The notes: generated from the sequence alone by a model not told the origin. A DNA stretch of 64,000 nt from Cohnella faecalis (GCF_003570905.1 NZ_QXJM01000032.1:58481-122480), one strand, 5' to 3'; shown: positions 1 through 10,977, numbered from the stretch's first letter. Numbers and translations: made by a program.

Positions 1-38
1 ACATATTGCAGCGTCGATCCGAACGATAAATTAAACAA

Positions 39-60
39 AACCCCGGCCTAGGCCGGGGTT
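39..60 (-). terminator. Rho-independent terminator of the ilv operon
   Basis: Perfect 10-bp inverted repeat (AACCCCGGCC / GGCCGGGGTT) with a two-base loop, followed on the minus strand by TTTTG and an AT-rich stretch. It lies 25 bp beyond the ilvC stop codon, so it most likely ends the ilvB-ilvN-ilvC transcript. Confidence 0.85.
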
Positions 61-84
61 CGTTGGACGCTGCGAGCAGCCGAA

Positions 85-1716
<1,632 letters not shown>

Positions 1717-1720
<4 letters not shown>

Positions 1721-3462
1721 TCGGCATCCCCCATAATCATCTGATCGATCGTGCTTCCTTGGGTAACCATCGGATACACGTTCTCATGTTTACGGACGAC
1801 GAACTCGACGACGGCCGGACCCGGATGCGCGAGCGCCTGCTCCCAGGCGGAACGGGCTTCTTCCTTGTTCGAGGCGCGGAACGCCTTGACGCCGTAGGCT
1901 TCGGCAAGCTTCACGAAATCGGGGCTTCCCGACAGATCGATATGGCTGTAACGGTTGTCGTAAATAAGCTCTTGCCATTGGCGAACCATTCCGAGCACTT
2001 GGTTGTTCAGAATGGCTACTTTGACCGGAATGTTGTTGATCGCGCAAATCGCGAGCTCCTGGGCGCACATCTGCATGCCGCCGTCGCCGTTGATCGATAC
2101 GACCGTCCGGCCGGGATTGCCCATTTGCGCGCCGATGGCGGAAGGGAACCCGAAGCCCATCGTGCCGAGACCGCCCGAAGTTACCCACGAACGCGGCTTG
2201 TTGAACGGATAATACTGGGCCGCCCACATTTGATGCTGGCCGACGTCCGTCGTCACGATCGCTTCGCCCTTCGTCGTCTCGTGAATCATCGATACGACCC
2301 ATTGCGGCTTCAGCTCGGCGTCCGAGTCCAAGTACTTGAACGGCTTCTCAGCCTTCCATTCCTGGATCTGCGCCCGCCAGGCGTCCGCTTTACCCGCGTA
2401 TTTCGCGACAGCGTTCGCTTGTTGAAGCACCGCTTTAACATCGCCGACGATCGGGATGTCCGTCGGCACGTTTTTGCCGATTTCGGCCGGGTCGATGTCG
2501 ATGTGGACGATTTTCGCTTTCGGCGCGAAGCCGGCGAGCTTGCCCGTCACCCGGTCGTCGAATCGGGCTCCGATGTTGATGAGCAGATCGGCATTCTGAA
2601 TGGTCGTATTCGCCGTCCAAGTACCGTGCATGCCCGGCATTCCCATATGCAGCTCGTGGCCGCTCGGGAATCCGCCGAGACCGAGAAGCGTCGTCGTCGT
2701 CGGAATGCCCGTTTTTGTAATGAACTCGTACAATTCCTCATGAGCTCCCGAGTAAACGACTCCGCCGCCTGCGAGAATAATCGGACGCTCGGCTTCCTCG
2801 ATCGCCCGAACCATTTTATCCACTTGATGCTTGTTCGGGTTGACCGTCGGATTGTAGCCGCGAAGGCTAACGTCATTGCTCGGCTGGAACAAGCCTTTGA
2901 GAGCCGAAATATCCTTCGGAACGTCGATGAGAACCGGTCCTTTGCGGCCCGTATTCGCGATGTGGAACGCCTCGTGAATAATGCGAGGCAAATCCTCAAC
3001 GTCGCGAATCAAATAGCTATGCTTCGTAATCGGCATCGTGATGCCGACAATGTCCGCTTCCTGGAAGGCGTCCGTACCGATAAGGCTCGTCGCCACGTTG
3101 CCCGTAATAACGACGAGCGGAACCGAATCCATATAAGCCGTCGCGATTCCCGTTACAAGGTTCGTTGCACCCGGGCCCGAAGTCGCGATGCAGACGCCGA
3201 CTTTGCCGGTCGAACGGGCGTAGCCGTCGGCCGCGTGAATCGCGCCTTGCTCATGACGGGTCAGCAGATGGTTGAAGTCGTCAAATCCGTACATAGCGTC
3301 ATAAATGTAAAGTACAGCGCCGCCCGGGTAGCCGAAGACGCAGTCGACACCTTCCAGCAGCAGGCTTCTAAGCAGCATCTCGGAGCCCGTAATGACTTCC
3401 GGCTTGCCCCATTTTTCAATCAGTTCTTCCTTGGATTTCAGCGTGGCACTGTTTGCGCTCAT
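1717..3462 (-). CDS. ilvB: Acetolactate synthase large (catalytic) subunit
   Basis: Thiamine-diphosphate enzyme that condenses pyruvate with pyruvate or 2-oxobutyrate, the first common step of branched-chain amino acid synthesis. At 581 residues it is full length. The N-terminal TPP domain carries the catalytic Glu in TRHEQGAIHAADGYARS; the FAD-contacting central domain follows; the C-terminal domain has the GDGGMQM...NN metal/TPP motif. The frame is open upstream to 3513, but AAGGAAGGAGG sits just before the ATG at 3462 (MSANSATLK), so this start is chosen. It is the first gene of the operon, directly behind the T-box leader. Confidence 0.97.
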
Positions 3463-3514
3463 CCGACATCCTCCTTCCTTCGATTCAGACCCATGTAAAA
3501 GTAATCCCTGCAAT

Positions 3515-3857
3515 CAAAAAAGCCTCTCGTCTCGAACATCGCATTGATGTTCGGGACGAAAGGCTATGCCTTCCGCGGTACCACCCGGATTTGTCGCGCA
3601 CTTCGCAGTGACGACCTCATAAAGTACGGCCGGCGTCATCGAGCGCTCGATGCGGCGGACTTCATACCTTAGGCGCGATAACGTGCGCCACTCCGTTTCC
3701 CCCTACAGCGCCAATGAAAGGCGGTTCAGGCGAACAGCTCCGAGGAGACCTAGCGTACAGGGAATAAGGTATCGGTCTCAGCAATTCCGATACTCTCTGA
3801 GCTCAAGAGCCCTCTCGCTTCTTCCTCTTCACGGCTGTTGGATGTTCAGTCGATATA
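3515..3857 (-). promoter_or_regulatory. T-box leader of the ilv operon
   Basis: On the minus strand the T-box core GGGTGGTACCGCG lies at about 3574-3586. It is followed by a terminator with arms at 3546-3565 and 3521-3540 and a run of Ts. Upstream is an AGAGAG motif followed by a GGTATCGG-type stem resembling stem I. The best candidate specifier codon is CUC (leucine), minus strand 3745-3747, chosen by resemblance of the flanking sequence to known leaders; the one-base-shifted reading GUC (valine) cannot be excluded. The established mechanism is antitermination when uncharged tRNA binds. Confidence 0.9.
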
Positions 3858-3863
3858 GTCAAT

Positions 3864-3892
3864 ATTATATGCTCCGGTCTGGCGATAGTCAA
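3864..3892 (-). promoter_or_regulatory. Sigma-A promoter of the ilv operon
   Basis: Minus-strand TTGACT (3887-3892), 17-bp spacer, perfect TATAAT (3864-3869). The predicted start near 3857 gives a leader of about 395 nt, right for a T-box. Confidence 0.85.
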
Positions 3893-4092
3893 TACGCGAA
3901 CTTTGTGAACTTTTGCAAAATTCCATCGCGCTATAGCATCCCCCGCCGTCGCCCTTGCATACACCGAGTTCCTTCCGATTCACCCGTCAATTGCTACAAT
4001 CCGGCAGCCGCTTCCCCGAATAAGATGAAGCATCATCCGAGCTGCCTCGTGCGGCAGCGTATGGTAGTCGGTTATAACGGGAGGAGCTGCCT

Positions 4093-4536
4093 TTGATTCG
4101 TTGGAAACAGCCCGGCGACGTAAAAGCCATCGTCCGTCTTGTCCGCACGCAGCTCGTCCCTTTGTCGCCTTGGCAGCACCCTCGCGACGGCAGGCTTCAC
4201 GGCGAAATCGTCAAGCGGCTCCGGCAGGGCTCCACCTTGGTTGCAGCTCGAAGCCCGCGGAGTGTTCCGTTCGGCTTTTTGCACCTAATCGTCCAAGACC
4301 GCGTTCTATTCATCGACATGCTGGCCGTCGACGCTTCGCAGCAAGGGAGACACTGGGGCACGTATTTGCTGGCCAGAGCCGAAGAGCACGGAAGAAAAAA
4401 AGGCTGCGCAGACGCGCGCTTATTCGTCGACGACACTAACCAATCCGGACTTCGTTTTTATGAGCGGCGCGGCTACCGGGTCCTTAATCATCTCAAAGCC
4501 CTTTTGTGCTTCGAGCTGACGAAGCCGCTAATTTGA
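4093..4536 (+). CDS. GNAT-family N-acetyltransferase
   Basis: Small single-domain acetyltransferase of 147 residues; substrate unknown. The core is visible: LFIDMLAVDASQQGRHWGTYLLARAEEHGRKKGC corresponds to strand beta4 and the acetyl-CoA pyrophosphate loop (Q-x-x-G-x-W/G), followed by LFVDDTNQSGLRFYERRGYR, the usual N..A/G..FYE..GF end of the fold. The start is TTG at 4093, seven bases after GGGAGGAG. It stands alone, divergent from ilvB and convergent with the small gene behind it. Confidence 0.82.
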   Translation: MIRWKQPGDVKAIVRLVRTQLVPLSPWQHPRDGRLHGEIVKRLRQGSTLVAARSPRSVPFGFLHLIVQDRVLFIDMLAVDASQQGRHWGTYLLARAEEHGRKKGCADARLFVDDTNQSGLRFYERRGYRVLNHLKALLCFELTKPLI

Positions 4537-4620
4537 CGATAACGGTTTATCGCGGCAGCTCGGCGCGTTCTTCGGGCTGTCGCGATAATTTTTTGTCGCT
4601 GCCGCCTCTCGCCGAAATTC

Positions 4621-4664
4621 AAAAAAATGTCCTGCGATCGCGACGCGCGCGGCCCGCAGGACAT
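4621..4664 (-). terminator. Terminator of the small gene at 4675
   Basis: 10-bp stem ATGTCCTGCG (4627-4636) / CGCAGGACAT (4655-4664), ending on the minus strand in seven Ts. It also lies 90 bp past the acetyltransferase and could act in both directions. Confidence 0.75.
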
Positions 4665-4674
4665 CTTCCTTACA

Positions 4675-4935
4675 TTACCACCAACCGAATCCGTCGAAGC
4701 CGAAGCCTCCGCCGAAACCGAAGCCGAACGGCGTCGTACCGATTGCTAGCAAATCAAACAATACGAGCGGGATGATCGCTTTCGTTTGCACATTTTTACC
4801 TTTTGGCTGCTCCAGTACGAGCCGATTGCTCTGAACGCGCACAAGCTTGCCCGTTACGACCGAGCCGTCTTTTCGAACCGCATAAATTTGCCGACCAATA
4901 AGCTTGCGCGCCTCCGATGCGCTAACACGGGACAT
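4675..4935 (-). CDS. Small protein with barrel-like core and Gly/Phe-rich tail
   Basis: 86 residues, function unknown. The N-terminal 50 residues (ARKLIGRQIYAVRKDGSVVTG followed by KLVRVQSNRLVLEQ) have the alternating pattern of a small SH3/Sm-like beta barrel. A hydrophobic stretch follows (IIPLVLFDLLAIG), then a tail made almost only of Gly, Phe, Asp and Trp. Small proteins of this build in Bacillus relatives are often linked to spores or the cell surface; that link is only an inference here. The ATG at 4935 follows GGAGGGGG. It has its own terminator and no operon partner. Confidence 0.6.
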   Translation of the reverse strand: MSRVSASEARKLIGRQIYAVRKDGSVVTGKLVRVQSNRLVLEQPKGKNVQTKAIIPLVLFDLLAIGTTPFGFGFGGGFGFDGFGWW

Positions 4936-5192
4936 AGCGCCCCCTCCTCTCCAACTGCCGCCACTTTAAGCACGCTTATCAGGCAACAGGGCCTCAGGCC
5001 GATGCGATCGGACAGAGTCATCTTAGAGCGCTGTACGATCGGCATCCCTGTCGTTCACCATATGATGGAGATGAGCCCTTGGCTTGTACCTCCGTCCACT
5101 TGTCAAAAAATGGGGCCTCGGGCAGGCAGCGGGCTAACGACGCGCGACGCTTCTTGTCTCCAAAGGTCACTTAGGTAATGGATTCGTTTAAA

Positions 5193-5230
5193 TAAAAAAT
5201 GCCCCCGCAGTCAAATAGACTGCAGAGGCG
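5193..5230 (-). terminator. Terminator of infC-rpmI-rplT
   Basis: Stem GCCCCCGCAGTC / GACTGCAGAGGCGC (5201-5230), with some G-U pairs, followed on the minus strand by TTTTTTATTT. It lies just after the rplT stop. Confidence 0.8.
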
Positions 5231-5242
5231 CTTTAACGCGAA

Positions 5243-5602
5243 CTACGCGTTGATTTTTTCTTTGGCTACGCCAGCAAGGGAGTTGAACGCGCTGATGTCG
5301 TTCACAGCCAGGTCGGCAAGCATTTTGCGGTTTACTTCGACGCCGGCCAATTTCAGGCCGTGCATCAGCTTGCTGTAGGACAAGCCGTTTTGGCGAGCTG
5401 CCGCGTTGATCCGCACGATCCAAAGCTTGCGGAAGTTCCGCTTCGTCTGACGACGGTCGCGGTACGCGTACATAAGGGATTTCATTACTTGCTCTTTTGC
5501 TTTCTTAAACAGGCGATGCTTCGCGCCCCAGTAACCTTTTGCGAGCTTCAACATTCTATTGCGACGGCGGCGCGTGACGAATCCGCCCTTGACTCTTGCC
5601 AT
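5243..5602 (-). CDS. rplT: 50S ribosomal protein L20
   Basis: L20 binds 23S rRNA early in 50S assembly and, in Firmicutes, represses its own operon by binding the leader. The product has 119 residues with the typical basic N-terminus ([24 protein letters not shown]), the long helix and the C-terminal globular part ending in AKEKINA. It is the last gene of infC-rpmI-rplT, 35 bp after rpmI. Confidence 0.98.
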   Translation of the reverse strand: MARVKGGFVTRRRRNRMLKLAKGYWGAKHRLFKKAKEQVMKSLMYAYRDRRQTKRNFRKLWIVRINAAARQNGLSYSKLMHGLKLAGVEVNRKMLADLAVNDISAFNSLAGVAKEKINA

Positions 5603-5637
5603 GATTCATTACCTCCCGGAAAATGTCTGTATGTCGA

Positions 5638-5838
5638 TTATTTCAAATTAGCGAGTTGTTGCTGCAGACGGCGAACGTCGCCTTTTGCCAGCAAGGCTGG
5701 AGCGCCCAGAACGCGCTTTTGGCGTCCGGATTTGTGGGACAAAAGATGGTTTTTGTACGCTTTGTTGCGTTTTACTTTGCCGGTACCGGTAACTTTGAAG
5801 CGGTCTTTCAAGCTGCTGTGCGTTTTCATCTTAGGCAT
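5638..5838 (-). CDS. rpmI: 50S ribosomal protein L35
   Basis: 66-residue basic protein beginning [24 protein letters not shown], the family hallmark, with [13 protein letters not shown] in the middle. Component of the large subunit. It sits between infC (16 bp gap) and rplT, the conserved bacterial order. Confidence 0.98.
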   Translation of the reverse strand: MPKMKTHSSLKDRFKVTGTGKVKRNKAYKNHLLSHKSGRQKRVLGAPALLAKGDVRRLQQQLANLK

Positions 5839-5854
5839 CGAATGTTTCCTCCTG

Positions 5855-6370
5855 TCAGTGGCTCTTCGGAGCCAAGATCATAATCATGCTGCGGCCTTCC
5901 AATTTCGGCATGCGTTCGACGACGCAAATGTCGGCCACTTCTTTGGCGACGCGCTCCAAAATCTTCAAGCCGATATTGGAATGGGCGATCTCACGACCAC
6001 GGAAGCGCACGGAACATTTGACCTTGTCGCCCTCACCCAGAAACTTCACGACGTTGCGAAATTTCGTCTGGTAGTCGTGTTCCTCGATATTCGAACGGAA
6101 CCAAACTTCTTTCAGATCGACGATTTTCTGATTTTTCCGGGCTTCCTTCTCTTTCTTCTGCTGCTCGTAACGGAATTTGCCGTAATCCATAATGCGGCAC
6201 ACCGGCGGTTTCGCCTGTGGAGCCACATTGACTAGGTCAAGGTTCGCGTCGATTGCCATCTGCATCGCTTCGCGAAAAGGCTTAATTCCGATTTGTTCGC
6301 CGGCAGCTCCGACGAGACGTACTTCCTTCGCCCGGATTTCCTCATTGATTTGATGATCCTTGCTGATAAT
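5855..6370 (-). CDS. infC: Translation initiation factor IF-3, ATT start
   Basis: IF-3 binds the 30S subunit and checks the start codon and initiator tRNA. The first ATG in frame (6265) would remove the N-terminal domain. Reading upstream in the same frame gives 35 further codons ([20 protein letters not shown]...) up to an ATT at 6368-6370. This ATT is preceded by GGAGGTGG at 6374-6381. The resulting 171 residues match normal IF-3 length with both domains. Use of a rare ATT start is the known basis of IF-3 autocontrol in other bacteria: such starts are used only when IF-3 is scarce. It is first in the operon with rpmI and rplT. Confidence 0.96.
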   Translation of the reverse strand: MISKDHQINEEIRAKEVRLVGAAGEQIGIKPFREAMQMAIDANLDLVNVAPQAKPPVCRIMDYGKFRYEQQKKEKEARKNQKIVDLKEVWFRSNIEEHDYQTKFRNVVKFLGEGDKVKCSVRFRGREIAHSNIGLKILERVAKEVADICVVERMPKLEGRSMIMILAPKSH

Positions 6371-6411
6371 GTTCCACCTCCGTAATGGGATGTCGCTTCA
6401 TTCGAGAGACA

Positions 6412-6588
6412 ATAAAAAAATGCGTTCCCGTCGAAGGGCCCGCATCATGTCCTAACGTTCATCCGGCAAGCAGTCTGACTGCCTCTACCGTCTTAGGTCG
6501 GTCTACGCAAACCCGTCAGCGTAAGCCGATCAGGTGAGAAGCGGGCGCTTCTGCTTGTGCGTGCTATAAATCACACGTAATCATTCAC
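6412..6588 (-). promoter_or_regulatory. L20 leader of infC-rpmI-rplT
   Basis: The roughly 177-nt untranslated leader between the promoter and infC has several paired elements. It ends in a terminator-like hairpin (minus-strand TGCGGGCCC..GGGAACGCA, 6421-6443) followed by seven Ts. Position and form match the Firmicute L20 leader, in which L20 binding promotes early termination. Family membership is from context and shape, not a covariance search. Confidence 0.8.
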
Positions 6589-6594
6589 TTGGAC

Positions 6595-6623
6595 ACTATA
6601 TCATAGGGCATATCTAAAGTCAA
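6595..6623 (-). promoter_or_regulatory. Promoter of infC operon
   Basis: Minus-strand TTGACT (6618-6623), 17-bp spacer, TATAGT (6595-6600). Predicted transcript start near 6588. It directly abuts the 51-bp repeat region. Confidence 0.75.
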
Positions 6624-6702
6624 CGGCCATTTGCTTGGAGCTTTGGCACGCGGGTATTGGGCGGTTACTTGAGCTCGCAGTTGCGATGGAGCAGCGAACA
6701 GT

Positions 6703-7874
6703 GGTACGAGGTGCCGTACATTCGCTGAAAGTTTCGACGGAGCGACGAACAGTGGTACGAGGTACCGTAGATTTGCTGAAAGTCTCGATGGAGCGGCGAA
6801 CAGTGGTACGAGGTACCGTACATTCGCTGAAAGTCTCTGTGGAGCGACGAATAGTGGTATGAGGTACCGTACATTCGCTGAAAGTCTCGACGGAGCGACG
6901 AATAGTGGTATGAGGTACCGTACATTCGCTGAAAGTCTCGGCGGAGCGACGAATAGTTGTACGAGGTACCATACATTCGCTAAAAGTCTCGGTGGAGCGA
7001 CGAATAGTTGTATGAGGTACCGTACATTCGCTGAAAGTCTCGGCGGAGCGGCGAACAGTGGTATGAGGTACCGTAGATTTGCTGAAAGTCTCGACGGAGC
7101 GACGAATAGTGGTATGAGGTACCGTACATTCGCTGAAAGTCTCGAAGGAGCGGCGAACAGCGGTACGAGGTACCGTACATTCGCTAAAAGTCTCGGTGGT
7201 GCGGCGAACAGTGGTATGAGGTACCATACGTTCGCTGAAAGTCTCGGTGGAGCGACGAATAGTGGTATGAGGTACCGTACATTCGCTGAAAGTCTCGACG
7301 GAGCGACGAATAGTGGTATGAGGTACCGTACATTCGCTGAAAGTCTCGATGGAGCGGCGAACAGTGGTATGAGGTACCGTAGATTTGCTGAAAGTCTCGA
7401 CGGAGCGACGAATAGTGGTATGAGGTAACATACATTCGCTAAAAGTCTCGGTGGAGCGACGAATAGTGGTTTGAGGTACCGTACATTCGCTGAAAGTCTC
7501 GACGGAGCGACGAATAGTGGTATGAGGTACCGTACATTCGCTAAAAGTCTCGGTGGAGCGGCGAATAGTGGTATGAGGTACCGTACATTCGCTGAAAGTC
7601 TCGAAGGAGCGGCGAACAGTGGTATGAGGTACCGTAGATTTGCTGAAAGTCTCGACGGAGCGACGAATAGTGGTATGAGGTACCGTACATTCGCTAAAAG
7701 TCTCGGTGGAGCGACGAATAGTGGTATGAGGTACCGTAGATTTGCTGAAAGCCTCGACGGAGCGACGAATAGTGGTATGAGGTACCGTACATTCGCTGAA
7801 AGTCTCGAAGGAGCGGAGAACAGCGGTACGAGGTACCGTACATTCGCTGAAAGTCTCGACGGAGCGACGAATAG
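6703..7874. repeat. 23-unit tandem array, 51-bp period (array A)
   Basis: About 23 head-to-tail copies of a 51-bp unit containing GAGGTACCGTACATTCGCTG. Differences between units are mostly single transitions, plus a short variable spot after AAGTCTCG (ACG, ATG, GTG, GCG or AAG). Because 51 is a multiple of 3, both strands stay open over long stretches and can be read as 17-residue repeats. No strand has a ribosome binding site or a codon-position bias in the changes, so I treat it as noncoding. It fills the gap between the infC promoter and a glycosyltransferase gene. Confidence 0.9.
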
Positions 7875-7887
7875 ACCAACTACGGTT

Positions 7888-7988
7888 GGCTATTTGACTC
7901 GCAGCTACGGCGAGACAGCATTTAGCCCAACCGCAGATGGTTACTCGGCTCGCAGCTGCGACGAGACAGCGTTAGCCCAACCGCAGCC
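7888..7988. repeat. Two diverged 51-bp units of array-B type flanking array A
   Basis: Two consecutive units (7888-7938, 7939-7988). The first carries GGCTATTTG at unit positions 1-9 and TAGCCCAACC at positions 36-45. The reverse complement of the array at 43.7 kb has both words at exactly the same positions of its 51-bp unit. A related start, GGTTACTTGAGCTCGCAG, lies at the other end of array A, near 6663. Confidence 0.7.
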
Positions 7989-8021
7989 GGTTAATTGGCG
8001 CGCAGTTGCGGCATCCGAAAT

Positions 8022-8052
8022 AAAGAAATCCCCGGAGACCGGCTCCGGGGAT
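8022..8052 (-). terminator. Terminator of glycosyltransferase gene
   Basis: Perfect 10-bp stem ATCCCCGGAG / CTCCGGGGAT with a five-base loop, followed on the minus strand by TTTCTTTA. It lies 5 bp past the stop codon. Confidence 0.85.
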
Positions 8053-8056
8053 CACC

Positions 8057-9295
8057 TTACATTTGTTTGCCTTGCACTTCTTCAAGCCGAATAACGCGGG
8101 TGTGCTGCGTATGGCTCCAAGTCTTGTTGTTCTGCGTGAAAAACGCGTGGAACGTGATCGGCCACCAAGAGAAGAAAAACACGGGAAACGTAACGAGACG
8201 CAGGTAAATTTTCCAGTTGACCTTCTCCAGCAGCATGGACAACGGAACCTGAGCGTAAATGTACAACGCTATCGGCACCGCGACCCAGTTCGGAGCGAGC
8301 GAATAAATCGAATCGAAGTGCGGCTGACCCGGCAGCAGCAAATCGAACCAGAGCGTCGCAGTGATCAGAAAACCGAGCAAGAAGTTGTATGCGTTGAAAA
8401 TGTAGAAGGCGGCATCGATCTTAATCCAGCTGCGCTCCTTGATTCCTTGCCAGAGCGTTGGCAGCATATAGCGGCGAGTAATATCGAAGTGGCCTTGCAT
8501 CCAGCGAAGGCGCTGGCGGGCGGAAGCGCGGAAAGTAATCGGCTTCTCGTCGTACACTCGCGCGTCGAAATTGAATTTCGGGTAAATATTCCGTTGGATG
8601 CAGCGGATCGTGAATTCCAGATCCTCGACCAGACTCGTTGCGCCCCAGCCCATTTCCTTGAGCAGCTTCGTCTCGAAGCACATGCCCGTGCCGCCGAGGA
8701 AGTTGGAAAGCCCCAGGTTGTAACGCGGAAGCTGCCACAGACGGTTGCAGAACCAGTAGTTCATGCCGTTGGAGGCGCTGACCCAGCTGTCGTGCGGGTT
8801 CTTCGTATCCAGGTAGCCTTGAACGACGCGGTATCCGTTGCACAGGTCTTCGTTCATGTAAGTCAGGAAGTCCGTCGCGACCAGATTGTCGGCGTCGAAC
8901 ATAACGATGCCGTCATATTGCTTCGGATGCTTCCAGAGCTCCTTGAGCATCCATTCGATCGCAAAGCCTTTGCCGCGCTGATTGGGATTGACCCGCTCGC
9001 AAGCGTAAACGCCGGGATAGCTGCGAACGATATCGGCCGTCCCGTCCGTGCAATTGTCGCAAATGACGAAAATATCGAACAGCTCGCGAGGATATTTCAT
9101 TTTGAGCAGGTTTTCCACGAGCGCGCCGACGACCGCTTCTTCGTTATGCGCGGCGACTAGCACCGCGAACGATTTGGTCGGTTCGTGAGTGATGCGCTCC
9201 TTTTTGCGGTACCATCCGAAAAAAGACAAAATAATCTGGTAAGCGCCAATCAGAAAAAAGAACACCTGAATGACCAAAAGGAACTGGTTAAACAT
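8057..9295 (-). CDS. Membrane glycosyltransferase, family 2
   Basis: Processive-type GT2 enzyme of 412 residues, likely polymerising or transferring sugar at the membrane; donor and acceptor unknown. There is one N-terminal membrane segment (residues 4-24), then the GT-A domain with AHNEEAVVG, the DxD-type MFDADN, the ED acceptor motif in SLVEDLEF, and QxxRW in RQRLRWMQGH. Several membrane helices follow towards the C-terminus. This set is typical of cellulose/hyaluronan-synthase-like enzymes. It is monocistronic: it has its own terminator and a 324-bp gap upstream. Confidence 0.87.
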   Translation of the reverse strand: MFNQFLLVIQVFFFLIGAYQIILSFFGWYRKKERITHEPTKSFAVLVAAHNEEAVVGALVENLLKMKYPRELFDIFVICDNCTDGTADIVRSYPGVYACERVNPNQRGKGFAIEWMLKELWKHPKQYDGIVMFDADNLVATDFLTYMNEDLCNGYRVVQGYLDTKNPHDSWVSASNGMNYWFCNRLWQLPRYNLGLSNFLGGTGMCFETKLLKEMGWGATSLVEDLEFTIRCIQRNIYPKFNFDARVYDEKPITFRASARQRLRWMQGHFDITRRYMLPTLWQGIKERSWIKIDAAFYIFNAYNFLLGFLITATLWFDLLLPGQPHFDSIYSLAPNWVAVPIALYIYAQVPLSMLLEKVNWKIYLRLVTFPVFFFSWWPITFHAFFTQNNKTWSHTQHTRVIRLEEVQGKQM

Positions 9296-9619
9296 ATTCG
9301 GTTGTACCCCTAGACCCCTGTTTTTCTTTTGTTTGTTTTTCTCTCTCTAGTTTTGTGTTTGTTGGCACGCCGGTGCATCCAAAAGCCCTGTCAAAGACAC
9401 ATCCTTGATTTTCATCGGTTTTCATTGTTTTGTCAAAACGGGTTTCTCGCCAAAAGAAGGACGGATGCCCGACATCCGGGGGTTTTGACCGTCCAATGGC
9501 ACCGAGCACCCGGATTGCTCCTTCACAGGACGATTTTTCACCCGATACCAATCTTTTGGGGGCTGAAGGCCTATCCCGTCGACATAAACAACGCTTCCCG
9601 ATGTTTCCCTGCCCTTTAC
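9296..9619. other. Intergenic region between two glycosyltransferase genes
   Basis: 324 bp without a supported gene. On the minus strand it carries a TTGACA (9431-9436) with a poor -10 (GAAAAT) at 17 bp, and an A-rich stretch just before the GT2 ribosome binding site. A short open frame here (9288-9551) has no ribosome binding site or recognisable protein. Confidence 0.4.
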
Positions 9620-10795
9620 TTACGATTTAACCGCGTCCAAGGTTGCGGAAACAGTCGCGCACGTCTCCTCCATACTTGCAAGCAACCCCGCAAATACTTC
9701 GTCCCAGGAGCGGCTTTTCGCTTCGTACATGCCCGCCGCCGATAATCTAGCCCTTAGGGAAGCGTCCTCGTACAACCGGACGAGAGCGTCCGCGAACGCC
9801 GCTGCATTGCCGGATTCGCAGAGCAAGCCGTTCTCGCCGTCCCTGATCGTATCGGGCACCGCTCCTCCGTCCGCGCCGATCACGGGCACGCCGCAAGCCA
9901 TGGCCTCCAGCACCACATTGCCGAACGTCTCGGTCGGCGAAGGGAAGAGCAGCACGTCGGAGGCCGCCATCCACTTCTGCAGCCGCGATTGCGGCAGCGC
10001 TCCGAGAAAGCGAACCTCTAATCCAAGCTTGGCGGCCAACGCCTTCAAACCGTCCGACGACGGTCCGTCGCCCGCCATGACCAGCTGCGCGCTCGCGCCT
10101 GTCGAAGCGTTAAAGCGGGCCACCGCTTCCACGGCAATCTCCGGCTGCTTCTCGGGGGCCAGGCGTCCCGCATACAACACGAGAAATCGGTCGGCCGGCA
10201 TCCACTCGTCTTTCAGCAGCCTTTCCCGGTCGACATCGGGCCCGAACAGCGTCGTGTCGATGCCTCGGCTCCAAATTTCGAGTCCATGCCACCCGTCGTT
10301 GCTGCATTCTTCCAGAACGGAACGCGAAGGCACGTAAATTTTGCGGCTAGGCCGATGAAACCAATTCAAATATCTCCAAGTCAGTCTTCCCATCCACTGT
10401 AAATTGTAAAACGGCAAATACCTGACGAAATGCGTATGATGCGACGCCACTAGCGGAATTCCCCTTTTTAACGCCAAATGCCGACCCGCTACGCCCGCGC
10501 CGAAAGGAGTCGCGACGTGGATGACGGTCGGCCGGAAATCGTTGAGCTTCTTCTCGATGCCCGTCGTCTGGGGGACGGCAATCCGAATCTCGGGATATAG
10601 GAACAAAGGCATACTGACGAGTCTCTCCGCCACGTCCGCCTCCTTCTCTTCCCTCCACGGCCGCGAAGGGGCGAACACCATGCAGGGCACGCCTTGCTTT
10701 CGCAAATACGCTACCCATCTTTCAAGCGTTTTGGCCACCCCGTTGACCTCCGGAAAATACGTATCCGTGAACAGCGCTACCCGGATTTCCGTCAT
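9620..10795 (-). CDS. Glycosyltransferase family 4
   Basis: Retaining GT-B glycosyltransferase of about 391 residues, similar in layout to enzymes that add hexoses to diacylglycerol or phosphatidylinositol; the substrate is not shown by sequence. The N-terminal domain begins RVALFTDTYFPEVNGVAKTLERWV and has the conserved HVATPFGAGVAGRHLA region. The C-terminal domain has VLYAGRLAPEKQ and the E-x7-E motif in SPTETFGNVVLEAMACG. Two ATGs lie six bases apart; the second (10795) is better spaced from GGGAGG. It faces away from the PAP2 gene upstream, which could modify a related lipid. Confidence 0.87.
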   Translation of the reverse strand: MTEIRVALFTDTYFPEVNGVAKTLERWVAYLRKQGVPCMVFAPSRPWREEKEADVAERLVSMPLFLYPEIRIAVPQTTGIEKKLNDFRPTVIHVATPFGAGVAGRHLALKRGIPLVASHHTHFVRYLPFYNLQWMGRLTWRYLNWFHRPSRKIYVPSRSVLEECSNDGWHGLEIWSRGIDTTLFGPDVDRERLLKDEWMPADRFLVLYAGRLAPEKQPEIAVEAVARFNASTGASAQLVMAGDGPSSDGLKALAAKLGLEVRFLGALPQSRLQKWMAASDVLLFPSPTETFGNVVLEAMACGVPVIGADGGAVPDTIRDGENGLLCESGNAAAFADALVRLYEDASLRARLSAAGMYEAKSRSWDEVFAGLLASMEETCATVSATLDAVKS

Positions 10796-10977
10796 GCTCA
10801 TCGCCTCCCGCTAGTTTCCCTTCATCTTACAGGGGGGAGGTTATCGGCATGTCAAAGGGATGTCAATTCTAACGATTAACATCTGCTGCGATATCCGTTA
10901 ATGCTGGCATGACAAAACCTCATTATGCTTGAATCAAAGAGATAAAGCGCCGTTCGCGGCCAAAAAGGAGATGGACC

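Noticed and set aside
1759..3498. 579-codon open frame antisense to ilvB
   Set aside because: Typical high-GC shadow of a real gene: no family features, no start signal, and ilvB opposite is certain.
4040..4058. Short hairpin before the acetyltransferase as a riboswitch
   Set aside because: A simple 6-bp stem (GCTGCC/GGCAGC) without any conserved aptamer features.
6601..7431. 276-residue minus-strand open frame made of 17-residue repeats (PHTTIRRSVETFSECTV type) over array A
   Set aside because: Open on both strands only because the DNA repeat is 51 bp. No ribosome binding site, changes are not biased to third codon positions, and it would overlap the infC promoter.
6703..7988. CRISPR array
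   Set aside because: The whole 51-bp unit is repeated; there are no constant repeats with unique spacers and no cas genes nearby.
7471..8094. 207-residue plus-strand frame of repeats (RYRTFAESLDGATNSG type)
   Set aside because: Same repeat artefact; runs into the terminator and the end of the glycosyltransferase gene, without a start signal.
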